Positions 1 through 7,551 of a stretch of DNA of 64,000 nucleotides are shown here, piece by piece. The stretch is from contig NZ_JRHC01000003.1 in the NCBI RefSeq assembly GCF_000949475.1, positions 124,001-188,000 of the forward strand, read 5' to 3'. Positions within the stretch are counted from its first letter, which is position 1. Each line of letters starts with the position of its first letter. The DNA is from Draconibacterium sediminis. Lineage in GTDB: Bacteria > Bacteroidota > Bacteroidia > Bacteroidales > Prolixibacteraceae. Below the pieces are notes generated by a model. That model worked only from the letters and a program-made list of their open reading frames with translations. It was not told the DNA's origin and did not search any database. A program made the position numbers and the translations under genes.

Positions 1-1
1 G

Positions 2-361
2 AAAGAGAACTATGATCTGCGGAAAAAGGACTATACCGAAAAAATTGAGTCGGTAATTCATTATGCTACCGATTTGGCCACTTGCCGCAGCCTGATTTTG
101 TTGAACTATTTTGGCGAAAGCGATGCTGCCCCCTGTGGCACCTGCGATATTTGTAAAGCCAAACAGGCACTGGCACTTAGCGATTACGAATTTGAAACCG
201 TTAGCAAACGTGTGCAGAAGTTGCTCGAGGAACCAAGCACCTACGAAAACCTCTTGTTTAAACTAAAGGGCGACCAACAAAAAATGCGCGAAATAGTTAA
301 GTGGTTACTCGATAACAAAAAAATAATTTACCGCGTTGATGGACTGCTGGAATGGAAGTAA
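2..361 (+). CDS. recQ: ATP-dependent DNA helicase RecQ, C-terminal fragment (cut by window start)
   Basis: The reading frame is open from the window edge to the TAA at 359-361, so only the last 119 residues are visible. They carry the RecQ zinc-binding module: a Cys-Arg-Ser followed by LILLNYFGE, then CGTCDIC with the remaining metal-binding cysteines. RecQ is a 3'-5' helicase in recombination and replication-fork repair. The helicase core lies upstream of the window. The protein stops about 70 residues after the zinc module, so a full HRDC domain seems to be absent or very short; this is inferred from length only. An ATG at 74 is internal and is not the start. Confidence 0.9.
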   Translation, partial: KENYDLRKKDYTEKIESVIHYATDLATCRSLILLNYFGESDAAPCGTCDICKAKQALALSDYEFETVSKRVQKLLEEPSTYENLLFKLKGDQQKMREIVKWLLDNKKIIYRVDGLLEWK

Positions 362-617
362 ATAGAGCAGAAGGCAAAAGGCAAAAGTTGAGATTAGCTG
401 TGCTGATCGAAATCCCGACCGAAGCGTCGGGAGCAAAAGTTGCAGTATCCGGTCGCAGTTCTCAATTGACTGATTCGCTTTCAATCAACTTCAATCTTAA
501 AATCAATCTACCTCAATCTTCTCTAAGAAAGCACTGTGCTCAATAATACTATCACGCCAACTTAAGCCTTTAATCTTTCCACTTCCATCATTACACTCCT
601 GTCTTAAAAATCTTTAC
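362..617. repeat. Intergenic composite repeat (GGCAAAAG and CCCGAC/GTCGGG modules)
   Basis: No gene is seen between recQ and 660. The stretch holds two copies of GGCAAAAG at 373-386, an interrupted palindrome CCCGACCGAAGCGTCGGG at 414-431, and repeated TCAATCTT-like words at 481-525. The same modules recur elsewhere in the window (for example 15963-16206 and 41192-41312), so this is a dispersed intergenic element. A 64-codon frame at 352-546 runs through it but has no protein-like features. Confidence 0.6.
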
Positions 618-625
618 TACTTTTG
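618..625 (+). promoter_or_regulatory. Candidate -7 box (TACTTTTG) for the DUF5063 operon
   Basis: TACTTTTG matches the Bacteroidota -7 consensus TAnnTTTG and lies 34 nt before the ATG at 660. No clear TTTG -33 element is visible at the right distance, so the call rests on the -7 box alone. Confidence 0.4.
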
Positions 626-659
626 CAGCAGTTTAATTATTGGGAAATTAGGTGTGACT

Positions 660-1265
660 ATGGATCAGATCGTATATTCAAAAAATGTAGTTGAATTTGT
701 AACAGTGGCTAACGAGTACTGTTCTACCATCGAGAATGTGTCGCATCTCACTGCAGAAGAAAATCTTGCAAAGCTTCAAAAGTTGTTGCCATTACTCTAT
801 TTAAAGGCTTCGGTTGTTGGGAAGATTGAAATGGTGATGGACGAGGAACTGGAGAAATTTGTAAGCGAGCTCGACTACAATATGTTGTGCCAGAAATGGT
901 TGCAGTTGTTGGGCGAGAACGATGGTTTTCACGAAGTTTTCGATCCCAATATTCAGTTTGGAGAAGAAACGGTACGGGCAAGTGTTTCCGAAAATCTGAT
1001 GGATATTTACCAGGACCTGAAGGATTGTATCACAAATTACAGCATTGGTAACGAAGAAGTAATGAACGATGCAATTTCGGAGTGTATTTATCATTTCGAA
1101 GAGTTTTGGGGACAGCAGCTGGTAAATGTTATGCGTGCCGTGCACATGCTGGTATACAGCGGTGCTGATTTTTCAACTGAAAGTAGTAATGACGAAGCGG
1201 TTCCCGGGAAAGGAAATCCCAAATGGCTTGATAAATTCTGGGGAACCGATCAAGAAGAGGAATAA
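660..1265 (+). CDS. DUF5063 domain-containing protein
   Basis: This 201-residue cytosolic protein has no signal peptide or membrane segment. Its all-helical, acidic sequence, with a DIYQDLKD segment and an FEEFWGQQLVNVMRAVH segment near the C-terminus, matches the DUF5063 family, which is common in Bacteroidota and has no established function. A GTG at 654 is in frame, but the ATG at 660 is the more usual start. The TAA ends at 1265 and the next gene starts at 1266, so it is the first gene of a three-gene operon with an exonuclease and an rRNA methyltransferase. That suggests an RNA-related role, by context only. Confidence 0.75.
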   Translation: MDQIVYSKNVVEFVTVANEYCSTIENVSHLTAEENLAKLQKLLPLLYLKASVVGKIEMVMDEELEKFVSELDYNMLCQKWLQLLGENDGFHEVFDPNIQFGEETVRASVSENLMDIYQDLKDCITNYSIGNEEVMNDAISECIYHFEEFWGQQLVNVMRAVHMLVYSGADFSTESSNDEAVPGKGNPKWLDKFWGTDQEEE

Positions 1266-1838
1266 ATGTTTAAAGAAAAAATATCAAACGAAGAATTGAC
1301 GGGCCTGCCTTTAAAACGTTTTGAAGGGCAGATCTTTTTAGTCGATTCGTTACAACAGGTAAAATATGCCATGGAAGAGCTCAACGGAGCAAGCATAATT
1401 GGCTTTGATACCGAAACAAAACCTTCGTTTAAAAAAGGCGTGGTAAACAAAGTGGCCCTGCTGCAATTGTCGACCAAAAACAAGGCTTTTTTATTCCGGA
1501 TTAACCGAATTGGTTTGCCACGCGAAATTGTGGAATTACTGGCCAACGAGAACGTGATTAAACCGGGCGTTGCTATTCGCGACGATATTAAAGGCTTACA
1601 GGAATTTGTACCTTTTAAACCGGGTGGTTTTGTTGAGTTGCAGGATGAGGCAAAAGAAATGGGCATTCAGAATTTCAGCCTGAAAAAACTGACTGCTATT
1701 GCCTGTGGTTTCCGTATTTCGAAAGGACAGCAGCTGACCAACTGGGAAGCCAGCGAATTAACAGAAGCACAACAATATTATGCAGCTACCGACGCGTGGG
1801 CTGCACTGGAAATTTTCGAGAACTTTTCAAAAAATTAG
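1266..1838 (+). CDS. 3'-5' exonuclease, RNase D/DEDDy-like
   Basis: The 190-residue protein is a single DEDDy exonuclease domain. FDTETKP (about residue 48) supplies the first Asp-x-Glu pair, IRDDIKGL (about 102) the second acidic motif, and YYAATDAW (about 174) the Tyr and final Asp. These residues bind two metal ions that hydrolyse 3' ends of RNA or DNA. No HRDC domain follows, so it is shorter than classical RNase D and resembles the stand-alone 3'-5' exonuclease domain proteins of Bacteroidota. It starts directly after the stop of the DUF5063 gene and ends 2 nt before rlmI, so it is probably co-transcribed. The substrate is not known from sequence. Confidence 0.85.
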   Translation: MFKEKISNEELTGLPLKRFEGQIFLVDSLQQVKYAMEELNGASIIGFDTETKPSFKKGVVNKVALLQLSTKNKAFLFRINRIGLPREIVELLANENVIKPGVAIRDDIKGLQEFVPFKPGGFVELQDEAKEMGIQNFSLKKLTAIACGFRISKGQQLTNWEASELTEAQQYYAATDAWAALEIFENFSKN

Positions 1839-1840
1839 AG

Positions 1841-3040
1841 ATGGCAAAAGAGTTTGTCAAAGTTGTATTAAAGTCGGGTAAAGACCAGTCATTGCTGCGT
1901 TTTCACCCGTGGGTATTCTCCGGAGCCATTAAAGAAATGTACGGAAAACCTGCCGAGGGCGACATGGTAAAAGTGTATTCGAACCAGGACCGGTTTTTGG
2001 CAATGGGCCACTACCAGATCGGATCGATTGCCATTCGTCTTGTGTCGTTTGAAGATGTTGAACCGGATTACGATTTCTGGAAAAGCAAAATCGAAAGTGC
2101 CTGGAACCTGCGTAAAAAAATAGGTTTTGAGAATAACCCGGAAACGAATGTTTTTCGACTGATACATGCCGAAGGAGACGGAATGCCGGGGCTGATCGTT
2201 GATTTCTACAATGGAACAGCGGTAATGCAAACGCACTCCATTGGCATGCACCTCATTCGCGAAGAACTGGTGAAAGCTTTGCAGGAAGTGATGGGCGACC
2301 ACCTAAAAGCTATTTACAATAAAAGCGAAAAAACATTGCCGTTTAAAGCCCAGGTAAAATCGGAAGACGGTTATTTGTTTGGCGGCCCCGATGTTTCGGG
2401 AGCACACGAAGTGCTGGAACATGGACTGCGTTTTAAAGTGGACTGGGAAAATGGACAGAAAACCGGATTTTTTGTCGACCAGCGCGAAAACCGTAAGCTG
2501 GTGCAGGAATTTTCGAAAGGCCGCGATGTGCTGAACATGTTTTGTTACACCGGAGGTTTTTCGTTTTATGCCATGCAGGGAGGTGCCAAATCGGTGCACT
2601 CGGTTGATGCATCGGCAACTGCAATTGAATTGACCGATGAGAACGTAGAGTTGAATTTTCCAGGAGACCAGCGCCATAAAGCAACAGTGATTGATGGTTT
2701 TGAGTACCTGAAAGATATTAAAGATAAATACGACCTGATCATTCTTGATCCGCCGGCATTTGCCAAGCACCGCAAAGCATTGACGCAGGCATTAAAAGGT
2801 TATAAACGAATTAATACCCGCGCTTTCGAGCAAATTCGTAAAGGCGGAATTCTGTTTACCTTCTCCTGCTCGCAAGTGGTGTCGAAAGAGAAATTCAGGG
2901 AAGCTGTTTTCTCTGCAGCAGCAATTTCCGGACGAAAGGTTCGTATCCTGCACCAAATGAGCCAGCCGGTTGATCACCCGGTTGATATTTATCACCCTGA
3001 AAGTGAATATTTGAAGGGATTGGTTTTATATGTGGAGTAA
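1841..3040 (+). CDS. rlmI: 23S rRNA (cytosine-C5)-methyltransferase, RlmI family
   Basis: The 399-residue protein starts with a PUA-type RNA-binding domain (about residues 5-80, with RFHPWVFSGAI). The Rossmann methyltransferase domain follows: NMFCYTGGFSFYAM with the SAM loop, VDAS for ribose binding, LIILDPPAF as motif IV, and FTFSCSQ carrying the cysteine typical of RlmI/RlmL C5-cytosine or related methylases. E. coli RlmI modifies C1962 of 23S rRNA. An earlier in-frame ATG at 1796 lies inside the exonuclease gene; the ATG at 1841, 2 nt after that stop, gives the normal N-terminus MAKEFVKVVL. It is last in the operon. Confidence 0.88.
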   Translation: MAKEFVKVVLKSGKDQSLLRFHPWVFSGAIKEMYGKPAEGDMVKVYSNQDRFLAMGHYQIGSIAIRLVSFEDVEPDYDFWKSKIESAWNLRKKIGFENNPETNVFRLIHAEGDGMPGLIVDFYNGTAVMQTHSIGMHLIREELVKALQEVMGDHLKAIYNKSEKTLPFKAQVKSEDGYLFGGPDVSGAHEVLEHGLRFKVDWENGQKTGFFVDQRENRKLVQEFSKGRDVLNMFCYTGGFSFYAMQGGAKSVHSVDASATAIELTDENVELNFPGDQRHKATVIDGFEYLKDIKDKYDLIILDPPAFAKHRKALTQALKGYKRINTRAFEQIRKGGILFTFSCSQVVSKEKFREAVFSAAAISGRKVRILHQMSQPVDHPVDIYHPESEYLKGLVLYVE

Positions 3041-3200
3041 GAGAACTGAGGGACTGAAGGATTGAAGGAATGAAGGAAGAAATGCGTGAATGCTTTAATG
3101 CCAAAATGCTTAAATCACATGGTTGTATTGCCGAAAATTGTAAAATTGATAAATTGTACTGCAACTAGCGGCTCGTAGCTCGTAGCTAATTTTGCCATTA
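3041..3200 (-). repeat. Composite intergenic repeat, reverse orientation
   Basis: On the minus strand this stretch reads in the same module order as 15963-16206: CGAGCTACGAGC-like words (3165-3188), an ACAATTTATCAATTTTACAAT module (3131-3157), GCATTAAAGCATT-like words (3082-3112) and TCCTTCAATCC-like words (3048-3075). It follows the rlmI stop directly. Confidence 0.6.
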
Positions 3201-3304
3201 GTCTGTTGAAGTACTGTAAAGTGAATGATTTATTGAGTGATTGACAAACAACTTTGTGTAGCTTTGTGCTTACTTTGTAAAACTTTGTGTTAAAATATAA
3301 TTAC

Positions 3305-4018
3305 ATGAAAATGCAAGAACTAACAAACAAGTATAACTCCCAACTGGAAGAAAAAACGATTGTAGAGAAATTACAATTCCTGGTTGAACAGCATCCTGAT
3401 AAAGTGGTTTTTACCACCAGTTTTGGTTACGAAGACCAGGTGATTACAGATATCATTTTTAAGAACGACCTGCCCATAAAAGTAGTTACTTTGGATACCG
3501 GCCGCTTGTTTCCGGAAACGTCTAAAGTGTACCGCAGTACGCTTGAAAAATACAACAAGCCGATTAAAGCCTATTTCCCGCCAACCGAAGAAGTGGAGAA
3601 ACTGCTCGACGAAAAAGGGCCTTTTAGCTTTTACGAGTCGCTGGAAAACCGCAAAGAGTGTTGTTTCATCCGCAAGGTAATTCCTTTAAAACGTGCCCTG
3701 AAAGGGAACGAGATTTGGATTACCGGATTACGTGCTTCACAGTCGGATAACCGCAGCGACATGAAATTTTTTGAGTACGATGCAGGAAACGACATTGTAA
3801 AATTCAATCCGCTAATGGAATGGAGCCTGGAAGAAACCATCGACTGGGTGAAAAAATACAACGTACCTTACAATGTGCTGCACGACAAAGGTTTTGTGAG
3901 TATCGGATGCCAGCCATGTACACGTGCCATTCAGCCGGGCGAAGATTTCCGTGCCGGACGCTGGTGGTGGGAGCAGGGCTCAGGAAAAGAGTGCGGGCTG
4001 CATTCTGTAAAAAAGTAG
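3305..4018 (+). CDS. cysH: Phosphoadenylyl/adenylyl-sulfate reductase (Fe-S type, probably APS reductase)
   Basis: The 237-residue protein has the PAPS-reductase fold: TTSFGYEDQ (P-loop-like), TLDTGRLFPET, and GLRASQSDNR. It reduces activated sulfate to sulfite with thioredoxin or glutaredoxin in assimilation. The Cys pairs C119-C120 and C202-C205 would bind a [4Fe-4S] cluster, and C230 in KECGLH is the catalytic Cys. The cluster points to adenylylsulfate (APS) as substrate, by analogy with Pseudomonas-type CysH. GTG 3287 and ATG 3311 are alternative starts; ATG 3305 was chosen. No other sulfate genes are next to it. A strong terminator follows. Confidence 0.92.
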   Translation: MKMQELTNKYNSQLEEKTIVEKLQFLVEQHPDKVVFTTSFGYEDQVITDIIFKNDLPIKVVTLDTGRLFPETSKVYRSTLEKYNKPIKAYFPPTEEVEKLLDEKGPFSFYESLENRKECCFIRKVIPLKRALKGNEIWITGLRASQSDNRSDMKFFEYDAGNDIVKFNPLMEWSLEETIDWVKKYNVPYNVLHDKGFVSIGCQPCTRAIQPGEDFRAGRWWWEQGSGKECGLHSVKK

Positions 4019-4040
4019 ATTCAAATTACACTATAGCTAT

Positions 4041-4068
4041 AAGGCACGGAGTTTTCCGTGCCTTTTTT
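4041..4068 (+). terminator. Rho-independent terminator of cysH
   Basis: A perfect 10-bp stem AAGGCACGGA (4041-4050) / TCCGTGCCTT (4055-4064) with a 4-nt loop is followed by a T run to 4068. It lies 22 nt after the cysH stop. Confidence 0.9.
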
Positions 4069-4092
4069 GTTACCAAATCTTTTACTTGAAAA

Positions 4093-4177
4093 TTTCCCCT
4101 TCTGCCAGGAGGGATGTCAGCGACTTGAGCTATTAAGTTGGATGATTAATAGGGTTTCGCTGACGGAGAAGCAATCT
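4093..4177. repeat. Flanking direct repeat, copy A
   Basis: This stretch shares a long near-identical block with 5112-5187: a 23-bp identical core at 4128-4150, then TTTCGCTGACGGAG at 4155-4168, within an otherwise similar CCCCT...CAGGAGGG context. The end (GAAGCAATCT, to 4177) also matches 5349-5358. The two copies bracket the lipoprotein gene 4188-4994 in direct orientation. Confidence 0.75.
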
Positions 4178-4187
4178 GTTCTATCAT

Positions 4188-4994
4188 CTATAAAGCAACC
4201 TTAAACCACGAAGAAACCGCCGAGGATGAGCTGGTGCCGGCTGGGTGTTGCTGCATGCCTTTCATCTGCCCACCGCGGCCACCGCCGCCGCCGCCGGGCA
4301 TTCTTCCCATTCCCCCTCCTGAGCCTCTGCCTCGTCCGGAACCGGAATTACCTGACATGGAACCGCTTCCATTCATGGATGGACTTGAACTTCCCGTTTC
4401 CAGTCCTGCAGAAAAAGTATGATCTCCGGCAAGCGGAATTTCTTTTAGCGGCATCTGCAATTCTAAAACAAGTTCGTTGTATTGGTTAGTGGTAAAATTA
4501 ACTTCAATAGCATACAAGTGGGGACTACGATAAAAGGTAAATTCTTCACCATTGGCATCCCATGTTACTTTTTTTAGGGTACTGTTTATGGCTGCGGCTA
4601 TATTTCCGTTCATCCCCGGCTCTTGCATTGGTCGGCCCTGCAAATTTTGCCGGTTCAACTGATCGGGAGAACGTTCAATTTTAAGTGCATACTTTTTGCT
4701 TTTTTTGCCTTGAGGATCAAAATAAAGATTTAGTCCGCTGCGCATAATCCTTGGGTAAATTGTACGGTCGCTCAAAGTAGCTGTAAAAAAGAAGTTCGTG
4801 TCATTCACCGCCACTCCATACCGGATATTGTTTTTTTTATCAAAATGAGTAGTTGGAATCGCTGAAAATTCAGGAGTTGGTTGGCCGGAAAGATTTTGGC
4901 TTTGATATACCGGAATTTTGGCACACGAAAAGGAAAATAAAGAAAGGAAAATGTAGCCGATCATTTTCACTGATCGCCTGTTAAGTAGATTCAT
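4188..4994 (-). CDS. Predicted lipoprotein with glycine/serine-rich C-terminus, unknown function
   Basis: The 268-residue protein begins with a lipoprotein signal ending in LFSFSC. The reading frame is open further upstream (to 5108), but only the start at 4994 gives a normal signal peptide; ATG 4964 is an alternative. The middle (about residues 30-200) is a mixed beta-type domain with no motif I recognise. About residues 205-255 form a low-complexity tail of Gly, Ser, Arg and Met, including runs such as GGGGGG, ending before a short C-terminal segment. The gene stands alone between two direct repeats (4093-4177 and 5112-5187). Its envelope location is inferred from the lipobox. Confidence 0.7.
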   Translation of the reverse strand: MNLLNRRSVKMIGYIFLSLFSFSCAKIPVYQSQNLSGQPTPEFSAIPTTHFDKKNNIRYGVAVNDTNFFFTATLSDRTIYPRIMRSGLNLYFDPQGKKSKKYALKIERSPDQLNRQNLQGRPMQEPGMNGNIAAAINSTLKKVTWDANGEEFTFYRSPHLYAIEVNFTTNQYNELVLELQMPLKEIPLAGDHTFSAGLETGSSSPSMNGSGSMSGNSGSGRGRGSGGGMGRMPGGGGGGRGGQMKGMQQHPAGTSSSSAVSSWFKVAL

Positions 4995-5111
4995 AAATTG
5001 CAATTTTTGTTGAATAAAAATCAATGTTTTCAGAATTAGACACAAGCCTGATTCTAAACTTGCGATACAAATTCCTTTTATTTTTAATGTAACAGAACAT
5101 AACTTCACGGA

Positions 5112-5187
5112 TTTCCCCTACTGACAGGAGGGGGTTCAGCAATGTAAGCTATTAAGTTGGATGATTAATCTGCTTTCGCTGACGGAG
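5112..5187. repeat. Flanking direct repeat, copy B
   Basis: This is the second copy of the block at 4093-4177, sharing the identical 23-bp core (5147-5169) and TTTCGCTGACGGAG (5174-5187). It lies 117 nt upstream of the lipoprotein start at 4994. Confidence 0.75.
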
Positions 5188-5202
5188 TGGTGTAGCAGGG
5201 GT

Positions 5203-5358
5203 AGATTGCTTCACTTCGCTCGCAATGACACGGTATATCCAGGTTCAGGGCAGCGGACAGAAGAGAATTGTGCGGGGACAAAACAGGTCATTGTCCGCTG
5301 CAGATCTATACCTAAAAAGAATGTCATTGCGATTTGACAGCTGACGGAGAAGCAATCT
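5203..5358. repeat. Inverted pair of GTCATTGCGA/GAAGCAATCT repeats
   Basis: The left copy (5203-5230) reads AGATTGCTTC...TCGCAATGACA. The right copy (5322-5358) reads TGTCATTGCGA...GAAGCAATCT, its inverse with a longer centre. The word GTCATTGCGAGCGAAGCGAAGCAATC is a familiar REP-like sequence in many bacterial genomes (from memory). A degenerate end (AGAAGCAATCT) also occurs at 7472-7482. Confidence 0.65.
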
Positions 5359-5387
5359 AAGTACTTAGCCTGAATGTATGCCTACTC

Positions 5388-5429
5388 AAAAAAAAAGTCC
5401 CGATCGACAAGCAATGTCAACCGGGACTT
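5388..5429 (-). terminator. Terminator of the porin/FMN-binding operon
   Basis: The stem AAGTCCCG (5395-5402) / CGGGACTT (5422-5429) is flanked on its low-coordinate side by a run of A, which is a T run on the minus strand. It lies 30 nt after the stop of the FMN-binding gene. Confidence 0.85.
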
Positions 5430-5459
5430 AAAACGTATGTAATGTATAACTTTTGCGTA

Positions 5460-6023
5460 CTATAGCTGAAGATTTTTCAGCAGTGCCGTTTTGTTTTCCA
5501 CATCAGCGGTGATGGCATATACCGAGATGGTGGCACCTGAAATAGCATCAATGTTTTTGTCCACTTTTAACGAACCCGAGCCATTAAAACCGATGAACTG
5601 TTTTAACCAGCCTTTGGCTGTAATTTCGTGGCCGTGCGTGGCCTGGTAGTTGTATACTTTTACTGCCTGCACAGTTTTGTTCTCGTCGAATAAAATGTAA
5701 TAATCAAAATATTCCGAATCGAGTGTTGTCAACGATTCGTGCACTACCGAACATCCTCCGGCGCGGCAGCTGTTCACCCGCCCGATGTAAATGTATCGGT
5801 AAGCATTTTCATTATTTTCGGTAACCAGGAAGTATTTGCCATTTATTTCGTCGCAGGTTGGGTCGGTAATTTTCATTTCCTGAACCCCCGACAGTGTTTC
5901 GATACCCGATTTTTGAAGGGTCTTTTCCAATGCTTTTGGCTGAAAATCCACTTCGCTTTGGGCAAAGGCCAAACAGGCACTAAATAAAGTAGCAATTAAT
6001 ATTATTCCTGATTTTAATTTCAT
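5460..6023 (-). CDS. Exported FMN-binding domain protein (predicted covalent flavinylation)
   Basis: The 187-residue protein has a signal peptide ending at CLAFAQ and a C-terminal FMN-binding domain of the NqrC/RnfG type. DAISGAT (residues 159-165) fits the ApbE target motif Dxx[ST]GAT, so Thr165 is the likely covalent FMN site. C86 and C91 in SCRAGGCS form a further Cys pair of unknown role. It is the second gene of a two-gene operon, 11 nt after an outer-membrane porin gene, and is followed by a strong terminator. A periplasmic electron-transfer role is inferred; the donor and acceptor cannot be told from sequence. No apbE is visible in the window. Confidence 0.85.
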   Translation of the reverse strand: MKLKSGIILIATLFSACLAFAQSEVDFQPKALEKTLQKSGIETLSGVQEMKITDPTCDEINGKYFLVTENNENAYRYIYIGRVNSCRAGGCSVVHESLTTLDSEYFDYYILFDENKTVQAVKVYNYQATHGHEITAKGWLKQFIGFNGSGSLKVDKNIDAISGATISVYAITADVENKTALLKNLQL

Positions 6024-6034
6024 CTTTCTGTAGT

Positions 6035-7237
6035 TTAAAACATTACACCAATTCCGGCGCTAAACGTTTTTGCGTAAGTATCGGTGGCGGCATTTTTAAC
6101 AAACTGGATATCGGTTTTAACAACCGCTCCTTTTGTTAATGCCAGCGTAAGTCCTGTGGTAATTGCTGTTTTTTCGTACGACGCGTTTTTAGCAATATTG
6201 TTTTCTACCGAACTGTGTGTATTTAAAAACTCGTAACGTACAAATGGTGTCAGTTGCAACTCAGTGTCGACTGTGCGGAAAACGTTGTATGCTGCCTCGG
6301 CGTAATACCCGATCATAGCACTTCCAACATCGTTCATGCTTCCGTCTTTTGCTGTAAATGCATTATACTCATCGGTGTTTGACAGGCTTGCATAGTACAA
6401 CTGACCGCGCAACTGAAGTCCTTTTACCGAATAACGTGCATCCAGTCCGAGCATTGAAATGCCTACTACCGACGAATCAGCCATGGCAACAGCGGCGTCA
6501 TCATTTTTGTCGATACCGTTGTACAACTTGCTTTGTGTTTTTCCGAGGTAAGTAGATACACCCAGGTTTAATCCTCTTATTCCGAAATATTCGACTTTTC
6601 CTGCAAAATTGGGTGCGCTCATATACGATTCAGCTCCTTTTTGGCGGCCGCTGCGCATTCCTTTGGCACCACTTAGTTTTGCCGAACCATCGTAACCGTT
6701 AAAACCGTTCATTACGTAAGCCTGGTATTTTAACGATGCAGGTAAAATTGTTCCGCTGATACCAAAACCAATTTCGCGCCATGTAGTTGGCGTAATGGTA
6801 TTGTCAACCAGCGGGCGTTCAACACCGTTAAAGGTTGTAGGCTCGTGGTATTCGTTAATAATTCCCATGGGTACCAACATCAATCCACCTCTGAAATTAA
6901 TGGCGTTGTTTAGTTTGTACTGCAAAAAAGCCTGTTCTACATAAACCTCTTTAACGTGCTCGTATTCAATTTCGGTAATAAACTGTGTTTTTTCGTTGAA
7001 GTTATAACCCAGCAACATCACCACACGGTGTACATCCAGTTTGCCGTTGTTATAAGTGTCGCCCGATAATGGCTGGTTGTAATGTACTTCGCCGTAACCG
7101 CCAATCAGCAGTTTGCTGTCTTGAATTAAAAGATTATCGGCTGAGTTGGTGTATTGGTTGGGATTGATTTCCTCGTTTTGTGCGAAAGAAAAAAGTCCCG
7201 CGCTTACAATTAAAAATGATAGTAATAGTTTCTTCAT
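6035..7237 (-). CDS. Outer-membrane porin (phosphate-selective/OprP-like barrel)
   Basis: The 400-residue protein has a clear signal peptide (MKKLLLSFLIVSAGLFSFAQ) and alternating beta-strand sequence throughout, ending in the aromatic C-terminus GIGVMF that suits BAM insertion. Segments such as VHRVVMLLGYNF, FRGGLMLVPMG, WREIGFGISG and YAEAAYNV are typical of Bacteroidota porin-family proteins annotated simply as 'porin'. The substrate is unknown. It is the first gene of an operon with the FMN-binding protein. A -7 box lies at 7272-7279 and an inverted repeat at 7334-7348. Confidence 0.85.
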   Translation of the reverse strand: MKKLLLSFLIVSAGLFSFAQNEEINPNQYTNSADNLLIQDSKLLIGGYGEVHYNQPLSGDTYNNGKLDVHRVVMLLGYNFNEKTQFITEIEYEHVKEVYVEQAFLQYKLNNAINFRGGLMLVPMGIINEYHEPTTFNGVERPLVDNTITPTTWREIGFGISGTILPASLKYQAYVMNGFNGYDGSAKLSGAKGMRSGRQKGAESYMSAPNFAGKVEYFGIRGLNLGVSTYLGKTQSKLYNGIDKNDDAAVAMADSSVVGISMLGLDARYSVKGLQLRGQLYYASLSNTDEYNAFTAKDGSMNDVGSAMIGYYAEAAYNVFRTVDTELQLTPFVRYEFLNTHSSVENNIAKNASYEKTAITTGLTLALTKGAVVKTDIQFVKNAATDTYAKTFSAGIGVMF

Positions 7238-7271
7238 GATCTATGGATAAAGTTGTTAAATATTCACATTG

Positions 7272-7279
7272 CAAAACTA
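7272..7279 (-). promoter_or_regulatory. Candidate -7 box (TAGTTTTG) of the porin operon
   Basis: On the minus strand TAGTTTTG fits TAnnTTTG, 34 nt upstream of the porin ATG. A TTTC sits 19 nt upstream as a weak -33. The inverted repeat ACTACT-ATT-AGTAGT (7334-7348) further upstream could be an activator site. Confidence 0.45.
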
Positions 7280-7551
7280 GCTTGAAGACCTGAGGTGTGA
7301 AATCCCAAAAAGTGGTGATTTTAGATGTTGGTAACTACTATTAGTAGTGATGAATGGAGGCTATATCACCTGAAATTGTGATTGTGGGGTGGAACGACAG
7401 GAGAAACGATTAAAGATAAAGGATTATTGATTAAGGGATTAAGTTGCGAGCCATTAGCCGCCAGCTGGCAGAGAAGCAATCTATTCCCTCGTGCAATGAT
7501 TCACGCGGTAGCGGATTTTTGCACCGTCCTTTATAGCGGAAACGATTTCTA
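7280..7551. other. Intergenic stretch upstream of the porin operon
   Basis: Together with the promoter this makes a 314-nt gap. It contains the 7334-7348 inverted repeat, a run of repeated GATTAAAGATAAAGGATTATTGATTAAGG-like words (7408-7443, as in other composite repeats) and a degenerate GCCGCCAGCTGGCAG / GAAGCAATCT repeat (7453-7482). No gene is seen. Confidence 0.5.

Larger units (their letters stand above)
4995..5387. other. Intergenic stretch with dispersed repeats, no gene
   Basis: No coding frame is convincing here. The stretch holds direct-repeat copy B (5112-5187) and two inverted copies of a GTCATTGCGA...GAAGCAATCT repeat (5203-5230 and 5322-5358), which are listed separately. Between them, 5240-5310 contains the short inverted words GCAGCGGACA and TGTCCGCTGC. 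Confidence 0.6.

Noticed and set aside
352-546. Small plus-strand frame after recQ
   Set aside because: It lies inside a composite repeat, has no conserved features, and shares its start with the recQ end.
4226-4489. Plus-strand proline-rich frames opposite the lipoprotein gene
   Set aside because: They are antisense shadows of the Gly-rich tail.
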